Below the pieces are notes generated by a model, which ran no database searches, was not told where the DNA came from, and was given only the letters and a program-made list of their open reading frames with translations. From Shinella yambaruensis (lineage in GTDB: Bacteria > Pseudomonadota > Alphaproteobacteria > Rhizobiales > Rhizobiaceae): DNA of 64,000 nt. A program made the position numbers and the translations under genes. The stretch covers positions 1 to 64,000 of the forward strand of contig NZ_JALJCK010000022.1 in assembly GCF_022899355.1 (NCBI RefSeq). The letters run 5' to 3'. Positions within the stretch are counted from its first letter, which is position 1. Each line of letters opens with the position of its first letter. Below are positions 43,888 through 51,483 of this stretch, one piece after another.

Positions 43888-45078
43888 ATGTCCAGCCGCC
43901 GGATCGCCATGTCTTCCATCGCCGCCCGCTCTCTTTCCGTCTCGGTGCTCGCCCTCCTTGCCGCCTGGAGTGTCTGGCTGGCGCAGGATGCTGCCGGACG
44001 GGTGCTTTCCTTCGCGCTGATCGCCGGCAGCGCCTTCGGCATCGTCCTGCAACGGGGCCGTTTCTGCTTCCTGTGCAACCTGCGGGACTTCGTGGAAAGG
44101 CGGGATGAATCCGGCGTCATCGCCATTCTCGTGGCGCTTGCCGCGGGCATCGTTCTGTACCAGGCCGTGCTCGGGGCCTGGGTGCCGGTGCCGCAACCGG
44201 ATCGCCTGCCGCCGAATGCCCATATCGGCCCGGTCGGGACGGTGCTCGCATTTGCCGCCTTCACCTTCGGCCTCGGCATGGCGCTCTCCGGCTCCTGCCT
44301 TTCGGCGCATCTCTACCGGCTGGGCGAGGGGGCCTTCGGCTCGCTCGCCGCGCTGCTCGGCGCCGCCGCGGGCTTCCTGCTCGGCTTTTCGACATGGAAC
44401 GCGCTCTATACCTGGACGGTGTTCGACGACCCGCCGGTCTGGCTTCCCGGTGTATTGGGTTATGCCGGCGCCACGATTGCAGGACTGCTCGCGCTCGGCG
44501 TGCTCGCATGGCTGGTCCTTCGCAACGCCGCCCCGCCGCAGCATGCCGGCCTCCAGCCTGCCTCGTCCTTCGAAACGGTCTTCGTCCGGCGCTGGCCTCC
44601 GGTCGTCACAGGCCTCCTCGTCGCGACGATCGGCGCCTTCGCCTATCTGCGCGTCGCGCCGCTCGGCGTGACGGCGGAACTGGGCAGTCTCGTGCGCACC
44701 GGTGGCCTGTCGCTGGACCTCGTTCCCGAGACCCTCGTTGGGCTGGACACGGTTCGCGGCTGCGTGAGCGCGGTGAAGACGGCGCTGCTTTCACCGAACG
44801 GCGTCTTTGTCATCGGGCTGGTTCTGTCGAGCTTCGCCTCGGCACTCCTCGCGGGGCGCTTCGACCCCTCATGGCCCGGTCCGCGCGGCCTGGCCGCGCG
44901 CTTTGCCGGCGGCGTGCTGATGGGGTGGGGGGCGATGACGGGCCTCGGCTGCACTGTCGGCGTGCTCCTCTCCGGCATCCAGGCCGGCGCCGTTTCGGGC
45001 TGGGTCTTTCTCGTCTTCTGCACGCTGGGCGCCGTTCTCGGTCTGGCCGGCCAGCGCCGGCTCGCGCGCAACGGCTGA
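43888..45078 (+). CDS. YeeE/YedE (TsuA-like) thiosulfate/sulfur-compound transporter
   Basis: A 396-residue polytopic membrane protein with the duplicated YeeE/YedE fold. Conserved cysteines lie in RFCFLCNLRD (60 and 63), GSCLSAHLYR (137), RGCVSAVKT (292) and GLGCTVGVLLSG (355), matching the cysteines that relay thiosulfate through TsuA. The ATG at 43888 follows the hairpin directly; a second ATG at 43909 is possible. Its last 210 bp overlap the end of the MFS gene on the other strand. Confidence 0.9.
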   Translation: MSSRRIAMSSIAARSLSVSVLALLAAWSVWLAQDAAGRVLSFALIAGSAFGIVLQRGRFCFLCNLRDFVERRDESGVIAILVALAAGIVLYQAVLGAWVPVPQPDRLPPNAHIGPVGTVLAFAAFTFGLGMALSGSCLSAHLYRLGEGAFGSLAALLGAAAGFLLGFSTWNALYTWTVFDDPPVWLPGVLGYAGATIAGLLALGVLAWLVLRNAAPPQHAGLQPASSFETVFVRRWPPVVTGLLVATIGAFAYLRVAPLGVTAELGSLVRTGGLSLDLVPETLVGLDTVRGCVSAVKTALLSPNGVFVIGLVLSSFASALLAGRFDPSWPGPRGLAARFAGGVLMGWGAMTGLGCTVGVLLSGIQAGAVSGWVFLVFCTLGAVLGLAGQRRLARNG

Positions 45079-46341
45079 CGCAGCGTCTTCGCGCCGGGTG
45101 CTTGCGGTTCTGAAATAGATGCGGCGCGCGGCGGGCAAGGCGGCCGCCACGATCAGGGCGAAAAGTGCCGCGGCGATGCCGATCATCGTCTGAAGGTCGA
45201 ACCACTCGGCCAGGGCGCCGAGGGCGAAGGCGCCGAGCGCCGGAGCGGCGCGGAAGACGAGCATATAGAGCGCCAGCACGCGACCGCGCATCGCGGGCAG
45301 GCTGAGCGTCTGCGCCATGGATTGCATCGCGATGTTGCAGACGACGTGGAACAGGCCCGCCACGGCAATGGCCGGCAGGGCGAGGAAGGCGGAGGTGCTG
45401 AAGGCGAAGACCACCAGGGCCGCGGAAATGCCGAGCGCCGCACCGTAGCTCGTGCGCACCAGCGCGGGCGCGCTCTGTCGCCGCAGCATCCAGCTCGCTC
45501 CCACGAAGGCGCCGATGCCCTGCGCGCTCATCAGCATTGCCAGCATCTCCGGTCCGCCCTCGAACGAACCGCCGGCAAGGGCGGGGAAGAGCTCGGTAAA
45601 GGGCCGGGCGAGCAGCGAGAACGACGTCGTCAGCACGAAGAGCATGGCGATGGCCGGCTCGCCGGCGATGTAGCGAAAGCCGGCCAGGACATCGCCGGCG
45701 AGCGGTGCGGAGCGGGCCGCATGCGGCGTGTGATCGATCCAGCGCCGAACGTGTACGAGCGCCGCGAAGGTGGCGGTGAGGGCAAGGGCGTTGAAGACGA
45801 AGACGCTTTCGATGCCGGTCTTGACGATCAGGAGGCCCGCGATGGCCGGCCCGGTGGTGCGGGCGATATTGACCGCGATGGAGTTCGTGGCGATGGCCTG
45901 CGACAGCCGCCCCTCGGGTGCGAGCATGCCCGTGACCAGCATCCGCGCCGGATTGTTGAAGCCTTGCAGCGTGGCATCGATGACGGCCCAGAGGAGCAGC
46001 AGCCACGGCATCATGCCGCCGGACGTCAGGAGCAGCCAGATGGCGCCGCAGTTGAGCACCGTCAGGGCCTGGGTCAGCCGGATCAGCCGGTACGGGTTGC
46101 TGCGGTCCGCGACGGCCCCGGCAAGCGGCGCCACCCAGATGGCGGCGATCAGGTCGCTGAGCGCGATCGCCCCGACCCATGCGGGCGAATGGGTAAGATC
46201 CCAGGCAAGCCAGCCGACCGCCGTCTTCTGCGCCCAGGCGCCCATGAAGCCAGCACATTGGGCGATGGCGAAGACGATGAAGTTGCTGCTGCGCGGCGGC
46301 GGCTTCGGGGCGGTGGAGGCTTCCTCGGCGGCGGACGTCAT
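44869..46341 (-). CDS. MFS transporter (exporter-like) with long C-terminal tail
   Basis: A 490-residue major facilitator protein, 12 predicted helices from about residue 20 to 415. The family loop motif is in GAVADRSNPYRLIRL between helices 2 and 3, and GLLIVKTGIESVFVFNAL is typical of the MFS_3 (EntS-like) group. It starts in an ATGA overlap with the permease gene. The last ~70 residues (from about STRREDAAS) are low-complexity, charged and antisense to the YeeE gene, so this tail looks like accidental read-through after loss of a stop. Probably exports a product of the operon. Confidence 0.85.
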   Translation of the reverse strand: MTSAAEEASTAPKPPPRSSNFIVFAIAQCAGFMGAWAQKTAVGWLAWDLTHSPAWVGAIALSDLIAAIWVAPLAGAVADRSNPYRLIRLTQALTVLNCGAIWLLLTSGGMMPWLLLLWAVIDATLQGFNNPARMLVTGMLAPEGRLSQAIATNSIAVNIARTTGPAIAGLLIVKTGIESVFVFNALALTATFAALVHVRRWIDHTPHAARSAPLAGDVLAGFRYIAGEPAIAMLFVLTTSFSLLARPFTELFPALAGGSFEGGPEMLAMLMSAQGIGAFVGASWMLRRQSAPALVRTSYGAALGISAALVVFAFSTSAFLALPAIAVAGLFHVVCNIAMQSMAQTLSLPAMRGRVLALYMLVFRAAPALGAFALGALAEWFDLQTMIGIAAALFALIVAAALPAARRIYFRTASTRREDAASAVAREPALAGQTENGAQRAEDEKDPARNGAGLDAGEEHADSAAEARHRPPPHQHAAGKARGQAARTGP

Positions 46342-47831
46342 TGCACCCGCCGCCCCTGCACGACGCGATCGAGAACGATGGCGCAGAGCAATATGGCGAG
46401 CCCGGCAAGGAGGCCCTGGCCCTGCGCGGCATATTGCAGGGCATGCAGCACGTCCTCGCCCAGGCCCTTCGCGCCGATCAGCGCGGCGATCACCACCATG
46501 GAGAGGCACATGAGGATCGTCTGGCTGACGCCGGCCATGATCGATGGCGCGGCCGTCGGCAGGTCGACCTTGAAGAGGATGAAGGTCCGGGATGCGCCGA
46601 AGGCGACGGCGGCCTCGCGCACGGAGGCCGGGACGGACGCAATGCCGAGCGCCGTCAGCCGGACGACGGGCGGAATGCCGAAGATGATCGTCGCGATGAT
46701 GCCCGACGGCTTGCCGATGCCGAAGAGCGCGATCACCGGAATGAGATAGACGAAGGCCGGCATGGTCTGCATGAAATCGAGCAGCGGGCGCACGATCGCC
46801 GCGACGCGCCGGTTGTAGCCGCACAGCACGCCGAGGGGAATGCCGATCGCAATGGAAATGAGCGCCGCCGTGCCGAGAAGGGCGACGGTCTGCATGCTCT
46901 TTTCCCAGTAGCCGAGGATGGCGAGGTAGCTGATCGCGACGAAGGTCAGCAGGAAGACGCGAAAGCCTGCGAGCTGCCAGGCGATGGCGAGGATGATCGC
47001 CATCACGACCGGCCATGGCGTCTGTGTGAGGATGCCCTCCATCACGCCGAGCATGCCGTTGATCGCCTTCGTCAGGGTGCCCGCCGCTGGCGAGACCGCG
47101 CTGCTGATCGCGGCGATGAACCGGTCCAGCCACGCGGCGGCGCCCGAGTTCCAGGCGGGATCGCTCGGGAAGGCGTCGAAGAGCGTGCGGTCGTTGAAAT
47201 GAAGAAAGACGATCGGAACGAAGATGGCCAGCAGTGCCGCGGCGCCGGCGGCGTGAAGATGGCTGAATCCCGCCTTGCCCGCATCGCCTTCCAGCCGCCA
47301 GGCGCGGAAACGGCGTTCGGCGATATGATTGGCGAGCCCGCCCGCCACCAGGCGGGAGGCGGCAAGCATGCCGGTGCCGAGCAGGGCCACCAGCCACGCG
47401 CCGGTCCTTGCGTCTTCCGCCGCCTGCCGGGCATCCTTCGCCGCCTGCTCCAGGGCCGCGGCGGACCGTGTCAGCGACTTTGCGATGGGCGTACCGGCGT
47501 CCCGGTCGTTCGCGGTCTTCGCTTCGAGAAGGCGCGTCGCGGCGAGGGTCTCGAGCCTGTCGGCGCGCGCGCTCTGCCCGGCGCTGGCGCCGCCGCCAAG
47601 CGCGAAGGCGATCAGCACCACGGCGAGCAGGTCGGCGACGAGGAACGGCCAGAACGCCGACCAGAGGCGCCGCCCGGCGAGCCAGACGGGGCCGAGGACG
47701 GCGGCGGCGATGTTGAGGGAGGGCACATAGCCGCGCCGTTCGCCGATCCGCCGGAAAGCCCGGCGATAATAGGTGCTGTTGATGGCGGCGAAGCGGTCGA
47801 TGGCCTCGTCCCGCGCCGTGTGGTCGCTCAT
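46338..47831 (-). CDS. glycine betaine/proline-type ABC permease (OpuAB/ProW) with N-terminal DUF2628-like extension
   Basis: A 497-residue protein, about 200 residues longer than ProW-type permeases. Residues 1-75 resemble DUF2628 membrane modules (YYRRAFRRIGERRGYVPSLN, then PVWLAGRR). Residues about 90-145 are Ala/Glu/Arg-rich and probably coiled-coil. The permease core begins near residue 290; its family motifs are LGVLCGYNRRVAAIVRPLLD, MQTMPAFVYLIPVIALFGIG and SVREAAVAFGASRTFILFKV. Works with the ATPase and SBP encoded next to it. Confidence 0.88.
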   Translation of the reverse strand: MSDHTARDEAIDRFAAINSTYYRRAFRRIGERRGYVPSLNIAAAVLGPVWLAGRRLWSAFWPFLVADLLAVVLIAFALGGGASAGQSARADRLETLAATRLLEAKTANDRDAGTPIAKSLTRSAAALEQAAKDARQAAEDARTGAWLVALLGTGMLAASRLVAGGLANHIAERRFRAWRLEGDAGKAGFSHLHAAGAAALLAIFVPIVFLHFNDRTLFDAFPSDPAWNSGAAAWLDRFIAAISSAVSPAAGTLTKAINGMLGVMEGILTQTPWPVVMAIILAIAWQLAGFRVFLLTFVAISYLAILGYWEKSMQTVALLGTAALISIAIGIPLGVLCGYNRRVAAIVRPLLDFMQTMPAFVYLIPVIALFGIGKPSGIIATIIFGIPPVVRLTALGIASVPASVREAAVAFGASRTFILFKVDLPTAAPSIMAGVSQTILMCLSMVVIAALIGAKGLGEDVLHALQYAAQGQGLLAGLAILLCAIVLDRVVQGRRVQ

Positions 47832-48676
47832 GCGATGGCTCTTGCTTTCACGATGGGGTCTTGCGCGCGCGCCGGCAGGCGGGCGTTCTGGACGAAACGG
47901 CGGACATAGTCGTCCGCGGGCTGCGCCACGAGGTCCGCCGCCGTACCCGTCTGCACGATGCGGCCCGCCCGCATGAGAACGACGCGGTCGGCGATGCGGA
48001 AGGCTTCGTCGACATCATGCGTGACGAAGACGGTCGTCTTTCCGAGATCACGCGACAGCGCCATGAACTGGGTCTGGAGATCGTGGCGGATCAGCGGGTC
48101 GAGCGCGCTGAACGGCTCGTCCATCAGGAGGATATCGGGATCGGCCGCGAGCGCCCGGGCAAGGCCCACGCGCTGTTGCATGCCGCCGGAAAGCGCGGCG
48201 ACCCGCCGGTCGCCGAGGCCGTCAAGGCCGACGCGCACCAAAAGCTCGTCCGCCCGGTCCTCGCGCCGTGTGCGCGCCACGCCGCGGATCTCGAGCGGCA
48301 GGGCCACGTTGTCGCGCACGGAAAGATGCGCGAGCAGGGCATGCGACTGGAAGACCATCCCGATCCGCCGCGAGCGCAGCTCCCGCAGCGCTCGCGGCCC
48401 GAGCGACAGGATGTCGCCGCCGTCGATCCGCACCTTGCCGGCGCTCGGTTCGAGAAGGCGGTTGATCAGGCGCACGAGCGTCGACTTGCCGCTGCCGGAA
48501 AGGCCCATCAGGCAGACCAGCTCGCCCTTTTCGACCGACAGGCTCGCGCCGCCGACACCGATGACGGCGCGCAGGCGCTTGAGGACGGCATCGTCCGGCA
48601 CGGACCGGCGGGCCTCTGCGAGAACCGCCTGCTCGTCCGTGCCGAAAATCTTCCAGACGTCCTCAAGCTCGATCAT
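47828..48676 (-). CDS. glycine betaine/proline-type ABC ATPase (OpuAA/ProV)
   Basis: A 282-residue ATPase. Walker A GLSGSGKS, signature LSGGMQQR, Walker B ILLMDEPFSALD, H-loop VTHDVDEAF. It has the ProV-type N-terminal insert before Walker A (RRSVPDDAVLKRLRAVIGVG) but lacks the C-terminal CBS domains of osmoregulated OpuAA/ProV, which suggests a nutritional rather than osmotic role. Confidence 0.92.
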   Translation of the reverse strand: MIELEDVWKIFGTDEQAVLAEARRSVPDDAVLKRLRAVIGVGGASLSVEKGELVCLMGLSGSGKSTLVRLINRLLEPSAGKVRIDGGDILSLGPRALRELRSRRIGMVFQSHALLAHLSVRDNVALPLEIRGVARTRREDRADELLVRVGLDGLGDRRVAALSGGMQQRVGLARALAADPDILLMDEPFSALDPLIRHDLQTQFMALSRDLGKTTVFVTHDVDEAFRIADRVVLMRAGRIVQTGTAADLVAQPADDYVRRFVQNARLPARAQDPIVKARAIA

Positions 48677-48679
48677 GGA

Positions 48680-49648
48680 TCAGTTTCCGGTCCAGCCCGC
48701 GACGACATCCGGATTGGCGGCGATCCAGTCCCTGGCCGCATCGTCCGGCGCCTTGCCCTCGACGGCGATCGCGAAGGCGAGCTTGCTGACGGCATCCGTG
48801 GTGAAGGTCACCTTTTCGAGGATCGCCGCGACTTCGGGCGCGCTTTCCGCGAGCGACCCGGAATAGGCGATGTGGATCGCCGCATCCTTGTAGGCCGACT
48901 TGATCGCGGACTTTTCCAGCCAGTTCGGATCGGACGGCTCGACGAAGGTCCATGCGGCATCGTCGTGCTTCGGCTCCTCCAGCACTTCCAGCGCGTAGCG
49001 GGCGAAATTCTGGTGCGGGCCGTAGCAATAGCCGATCCAGCCGGTGCCGGCCTTCACGGCGGCGTCGAGATCGGCGGTCGTGACCGCCTCGTCCGTCGTC
49101 TGGAGTTCGAAGAAATCCGCAAAGCCGTAGTCGCGGGCGCGCACCGTTTCGATGTTCGTCGAAAGCCAGCCGGCAGCGCCGATCCAGATCTTGCCCTTGC
49201 CCTTGCCATCGGCGGAGAAGACGGCCGCCTTGGCCGGATCGGCGAGGTCGAAGACGGAGTGGATGTCGTGCTTGTCCGCTGTTGCCTTCGTCGTGCAATA
49301 GCCCTGCGTGCCGGCATAGGAGTTGGCGGCGAGTTTCACCTTGCCGCCCTCGCCGGCATATTGATCGACGAGTGCCTGCTGGTTCGGCAGCCAGACATCG
49401 GTCCAGATGTCGATCTCGCCGCCATTGCGGTTCAGGGCCTCCCAGATGACGGGCACGGAGCCGGCTTTCACCGCCTCAACCTCCTTGCCGAGCTGCTCTT
49501 CGAGCAGGACCTTGACGACATAGGCTGTGCCTTGCGCGGTGGCGTAACCGGGATCGGCGATGGTGATGGGGTTTGCCTGCGCGAGGGCCGGCCAGAGCAT
49601 GGCGAGCGCTGCCGAGGTCGCGAGGAGGGACTTGATCGTGAGATGCAT
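48680..49648 (-). CDS. glycine betaine/proline-type substrate-binding protein (OpuAC/ProX)
   Basis: A 322-residue receptor with signal peptide (MHLTIKSLLATSAALAMLWP, cleavage near AQA). The mature protein starts NPITIADPGYATAQGTAYVV, and DIWTDVWLPNQQ and GWIGYCYGPHQNF supply aromatic residues of the kind that box quaternary ammonium or sulfonium groups. It lies 3 bp before the ATPase gene. In this sulfur-gene context the ligand may be a sulfonium or S-containing betaine analogue; that is inference. Confidence 0.9.
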   Translation of the reverse strand: MHLTIKSLLATSAALAMLWPALAQANPITIADPGYATAQGTAYVVKVLLEEQLGKEVEAVKAGSVPVIWEALNRNGGEIDIWTDVWLPNQQALVDQYAGEGGKVKLAANSYAGTQGYCTTKATADKHDIHSVFDLADPAKAAVFSADGKGKGKIWIGAAGWLSTNIETVRARDYGFADFFELQTTDEAVTTADLDAAVKAGTGWIGYCYGPHQNFARYALEVLEEPKHDDAAWTFVEPSDPNWLEKSAIKSAYKDAAIHIAYSGSLAESAPEVAAILEKVTFTTDAVSKLAFAIAVEGKAPDDAARDWIAANPDVVAGWTGN

Positions 49649-49689
49649 GGTACGGTCCGTTCGGGTTGCGTTGGGATGATGTTCGGTGT

Positions 49690-51042
49690 TCAGGCGCGGT
49701 TCCGGCCCGCTTCGGAGGGCCGGTTGCGCGCGAGAGGGGGCAGGGCGAGCCGCTCGCGGAGCGAGCCGGTCTGCGGGCCGGGATTGAGAAGACTGCGTTC
49801 CCGCAGCAGGGGCACGACGGTGCGGATGAAGTCGTCCTGCCCTTCGGGAAAGGTCGGCGGCAGCAGCATGAAGCCATCGGCGGCGCCGCTTGCGGTCCAG
49901 TCCTCGATCTGGCCGGCGATGTCCTCCGCCGTGCCGATGACCTGCCAATGGCCGCGCGCGCCGGCGATGCGGCGGGCGAGGGCGCCGACGGTAAGGCCCT
50001 CCTTACGGGCAAGCTCGGTCAGGAGGACCTGCCGGCTGCGGATGGAGTTCGACACGGGCAGATCCGGAAGCGGGCCGTCGATGTCGATCCCGGAAAGATC
50101 GACGTCTCCAAGATAGGTTTCGAGCAGCGAGAGCGCGACGTCGGGCTGGATGAGATCCTGCAGTTCGGCATATTTGTCTTCCGCCTCGGCCGTCGTCCTG
50201 CCGATGACGGGGAAGATGCCGGGCAGGATGAGGACGTCGTCGGCGCGCTTGCCCGAGGCCGTGCGACGCTTCCTGATGTCCTGATAGAAGCTGCGGGCCG
50301 AAACGATGTCGGTCTGCGCGGTGAAGACGACATCCGCGGTCTTCGCGGCGAGCGCTTTGCCGCTGTCCGACGAGCCGGCCTGCACCAGGAGCGGGCGACC
50401 CTGCCGTGAGGGGATGACGTTGAGCGGACCCTTGCTGCGGAAATACCGCCCCTCATAGTCGATGGTCTTCACGGCGTCGGGCTCGAAGAAGACGCCGCTC
50501 TGCTTGTCGCGCACGAAGCCGTCGGGATTCCAGCTCCCCCAGAGGGCGAGCACGGCATCGACGAATTCGTCGGCGCGGGCATAGCGGGCAGCATGGTCGA
50601 AGTCCGGCCCCGGATTGAAGTTGTCGCTTTCCTGCCGAAGCGACGAGGTGACGATGTTCCAGCCGATGCGCCCGTTGCTGATGAGATCGAGCGAGGCGAG
50701 CTGCCTTGCCAGGTTGTAAGGCTCGTTGAAGGTCGTGGAGGCCGTCGCCACCACGCCGATCCGCGTCGTCGCGGTCGCGACGGCGGCGGTGAGCGTCAGC
50801 GCCTCGAAGCCATGCGACCATTCGTCGACGCGCCGCAGGGCCTCCGCCCGGCTCTTCGGCACGCCGAGACGATCGGAGATGAAGGCGATCTCGAAGCCGG
50901 CGGCTTCGGCTGCCCGCGCGGCATCGATGTAATGCGCGGCGGTGATATTGGCATCGGCGCGCGTCGACGGATGCCGCCAGGCGGCGACATGATGCCCGCT
51001 GGGATAGAGAATGGTGCCGAGAACGATTTTGCGTGAGGACAT
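49690..51042 (-). CDS. FMNH2-dependent monooxygenase, NtaA/SnaA/DszA family
   Basis: A 450-residue LLM-type monooxygenase of the NtaA/SnaA/DszA group. Family blocks are TRIGVVATASTTFNEPYNLA, SNGRIGWNIVTSSLRQESDN and GRPLLVQAGSSDSGKALAAK. The ATG at 51042 is preferred to an upstream TTG at 51066. Members oxidise C-S or C-N bonds: DszA, dimethyl sulfide monooxygenase DmoA, NtaA and the S-alkyl-cysteine enzymes. It leads the minus-strand operon with the OpuABC-like transporter and MFS gene, 54 bp from an operator-like site. No flavin reductase gene is in this operon. Confidence 0.9.
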   Translation of the reverse strand: MSSRKIVLGTILYPSGHHVAAWRHPSTRADANITAAHYIDAARAAEAAGFEIAFISDRLGVPKSRAEALRRVDEWSHGFEALTLTAAVATATTRIGVVATASTTFNEPYNLARQLASLDLISNGRIGWNIVTSSLRQESDNFNPGPDFDHAARYARADEFVDAVLALWGSWNPDGFVRDKQSGVFFEPDAVKTIDYEGRYFRSKGPLNVIPSRQGRPLLVQAGSSDSGKALAAKTADVVFTAQTDIVSARSFYQDIRKRRTASGKRADDVLILPGIFPVIGRTTAEAEDKYAELQDLIQPDVALSLLETYLGDVDLSGIDIDGPLPDLPVSNSIRSRQVLLTELARKEGLTVGALARRIAGARGHWQVIGTAEDIAGQIEDWTASGAADGFMLLPPTFPEGQDDFIRTVVPLLRERSLLNPGPQTGSLRERLALPPLARNRPSEAGRNRA

Positions 51043-51095
51043 GGCGACGAACTTGAAAAGGGGCAAACTGTTGCGGTTTCTCGCAAAATAATAAA

Positions 51096-51114
51096 TTCTA
51101 TAGTTTCTGTAAGG
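51096..51114. promoter_or_regulatory. sulfur-region operator-like motif, site 2
   Basis: TTCTA-TAGTTTCTG-TAAGG, 54 bp upstream of the monooxygenase start. It matches the reverse complement of site 1 over TTCTATA-TTTCTGTA and site 3 over TCTATAGTTT. The right arm departs from the dyad (TAAGG for TAGAA), so it is the weakest palindrome of the three. Confidence 0.55.
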
Positions 51115-51373
51115 AAATATGTTCTCTTCTGCGGCGCATGTCGGGTTTATTCATCGCGCCCCCGGCGGCGGGCGGAGCACCGGCCTTTCGCGTTCCCGTC
51201 CCCGGCCGCAGCCGGCCAAGCCTTTGATCTGCCGAGGCCAAATCGAGGCGCCAAGCGAGGCATCCGCGAAAGCGCACCAGGCCTGCCGATATGCGGATAG
51301 TTTGGCGCGCGGGCCGATTTCGGGGGAGCATTTTTTCTCTTCGGCAGCCATTGGGCACATCGTTATCCCTTTA
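51115..51373. other. spacer between divergent sulfur operons
   Basis: The gap between the divergent starts is 441 bp. Apart from the two operator-like sites I see nothing recognisable in this middle part. Short open frames exist on both strands (for example 51119-51394 plus) but have no Shine-Dalgarno, low-complexity Pro/Arg content and no familiar motif. Confidence 0.5.
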
Positions 51374-51392
51374 ATCTATAGTTTTAGTAGAT
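51374..51392. promoter_or_regulatory. sulfur-region operator-like motif, site 3
   Basis: ATCTA-TAGTTTTAG-TAGAT is a perfect 5-bp dyad with N9 spacer, 91 bp before the AprA-like gene. It shares TCTATAGTTT with site 2 and the TCTA-N9-TAGA layout with site 1. Confidence 0.6.
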
Positions 51393-51483
51393 AATATCGC
51401 TGTGTGATTGAGCGGTGCCCGCGGTGCCGCGCCCGTTCCGGGGATCTCAACCGGCTGTCTTCAGCGCGCATTGGAGAAATATC

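Noticed and set aside
46342-47397. One long minus-strand frame joining MFS with more N-terminal sequence (842 codons in total)
   Set aside because: The part upstream of 46341 is out of frame with, and antisense or alternate to, the real permease gene; an ATGA junction gives the true MFS start.
51119-51394. Small plus-strand open frame between the divergent sulfur operons
   Set aside because: No Shine-Dalgarno, Pro/Arg-rich low-complexity sequence, and it covers the operator-like site 3.
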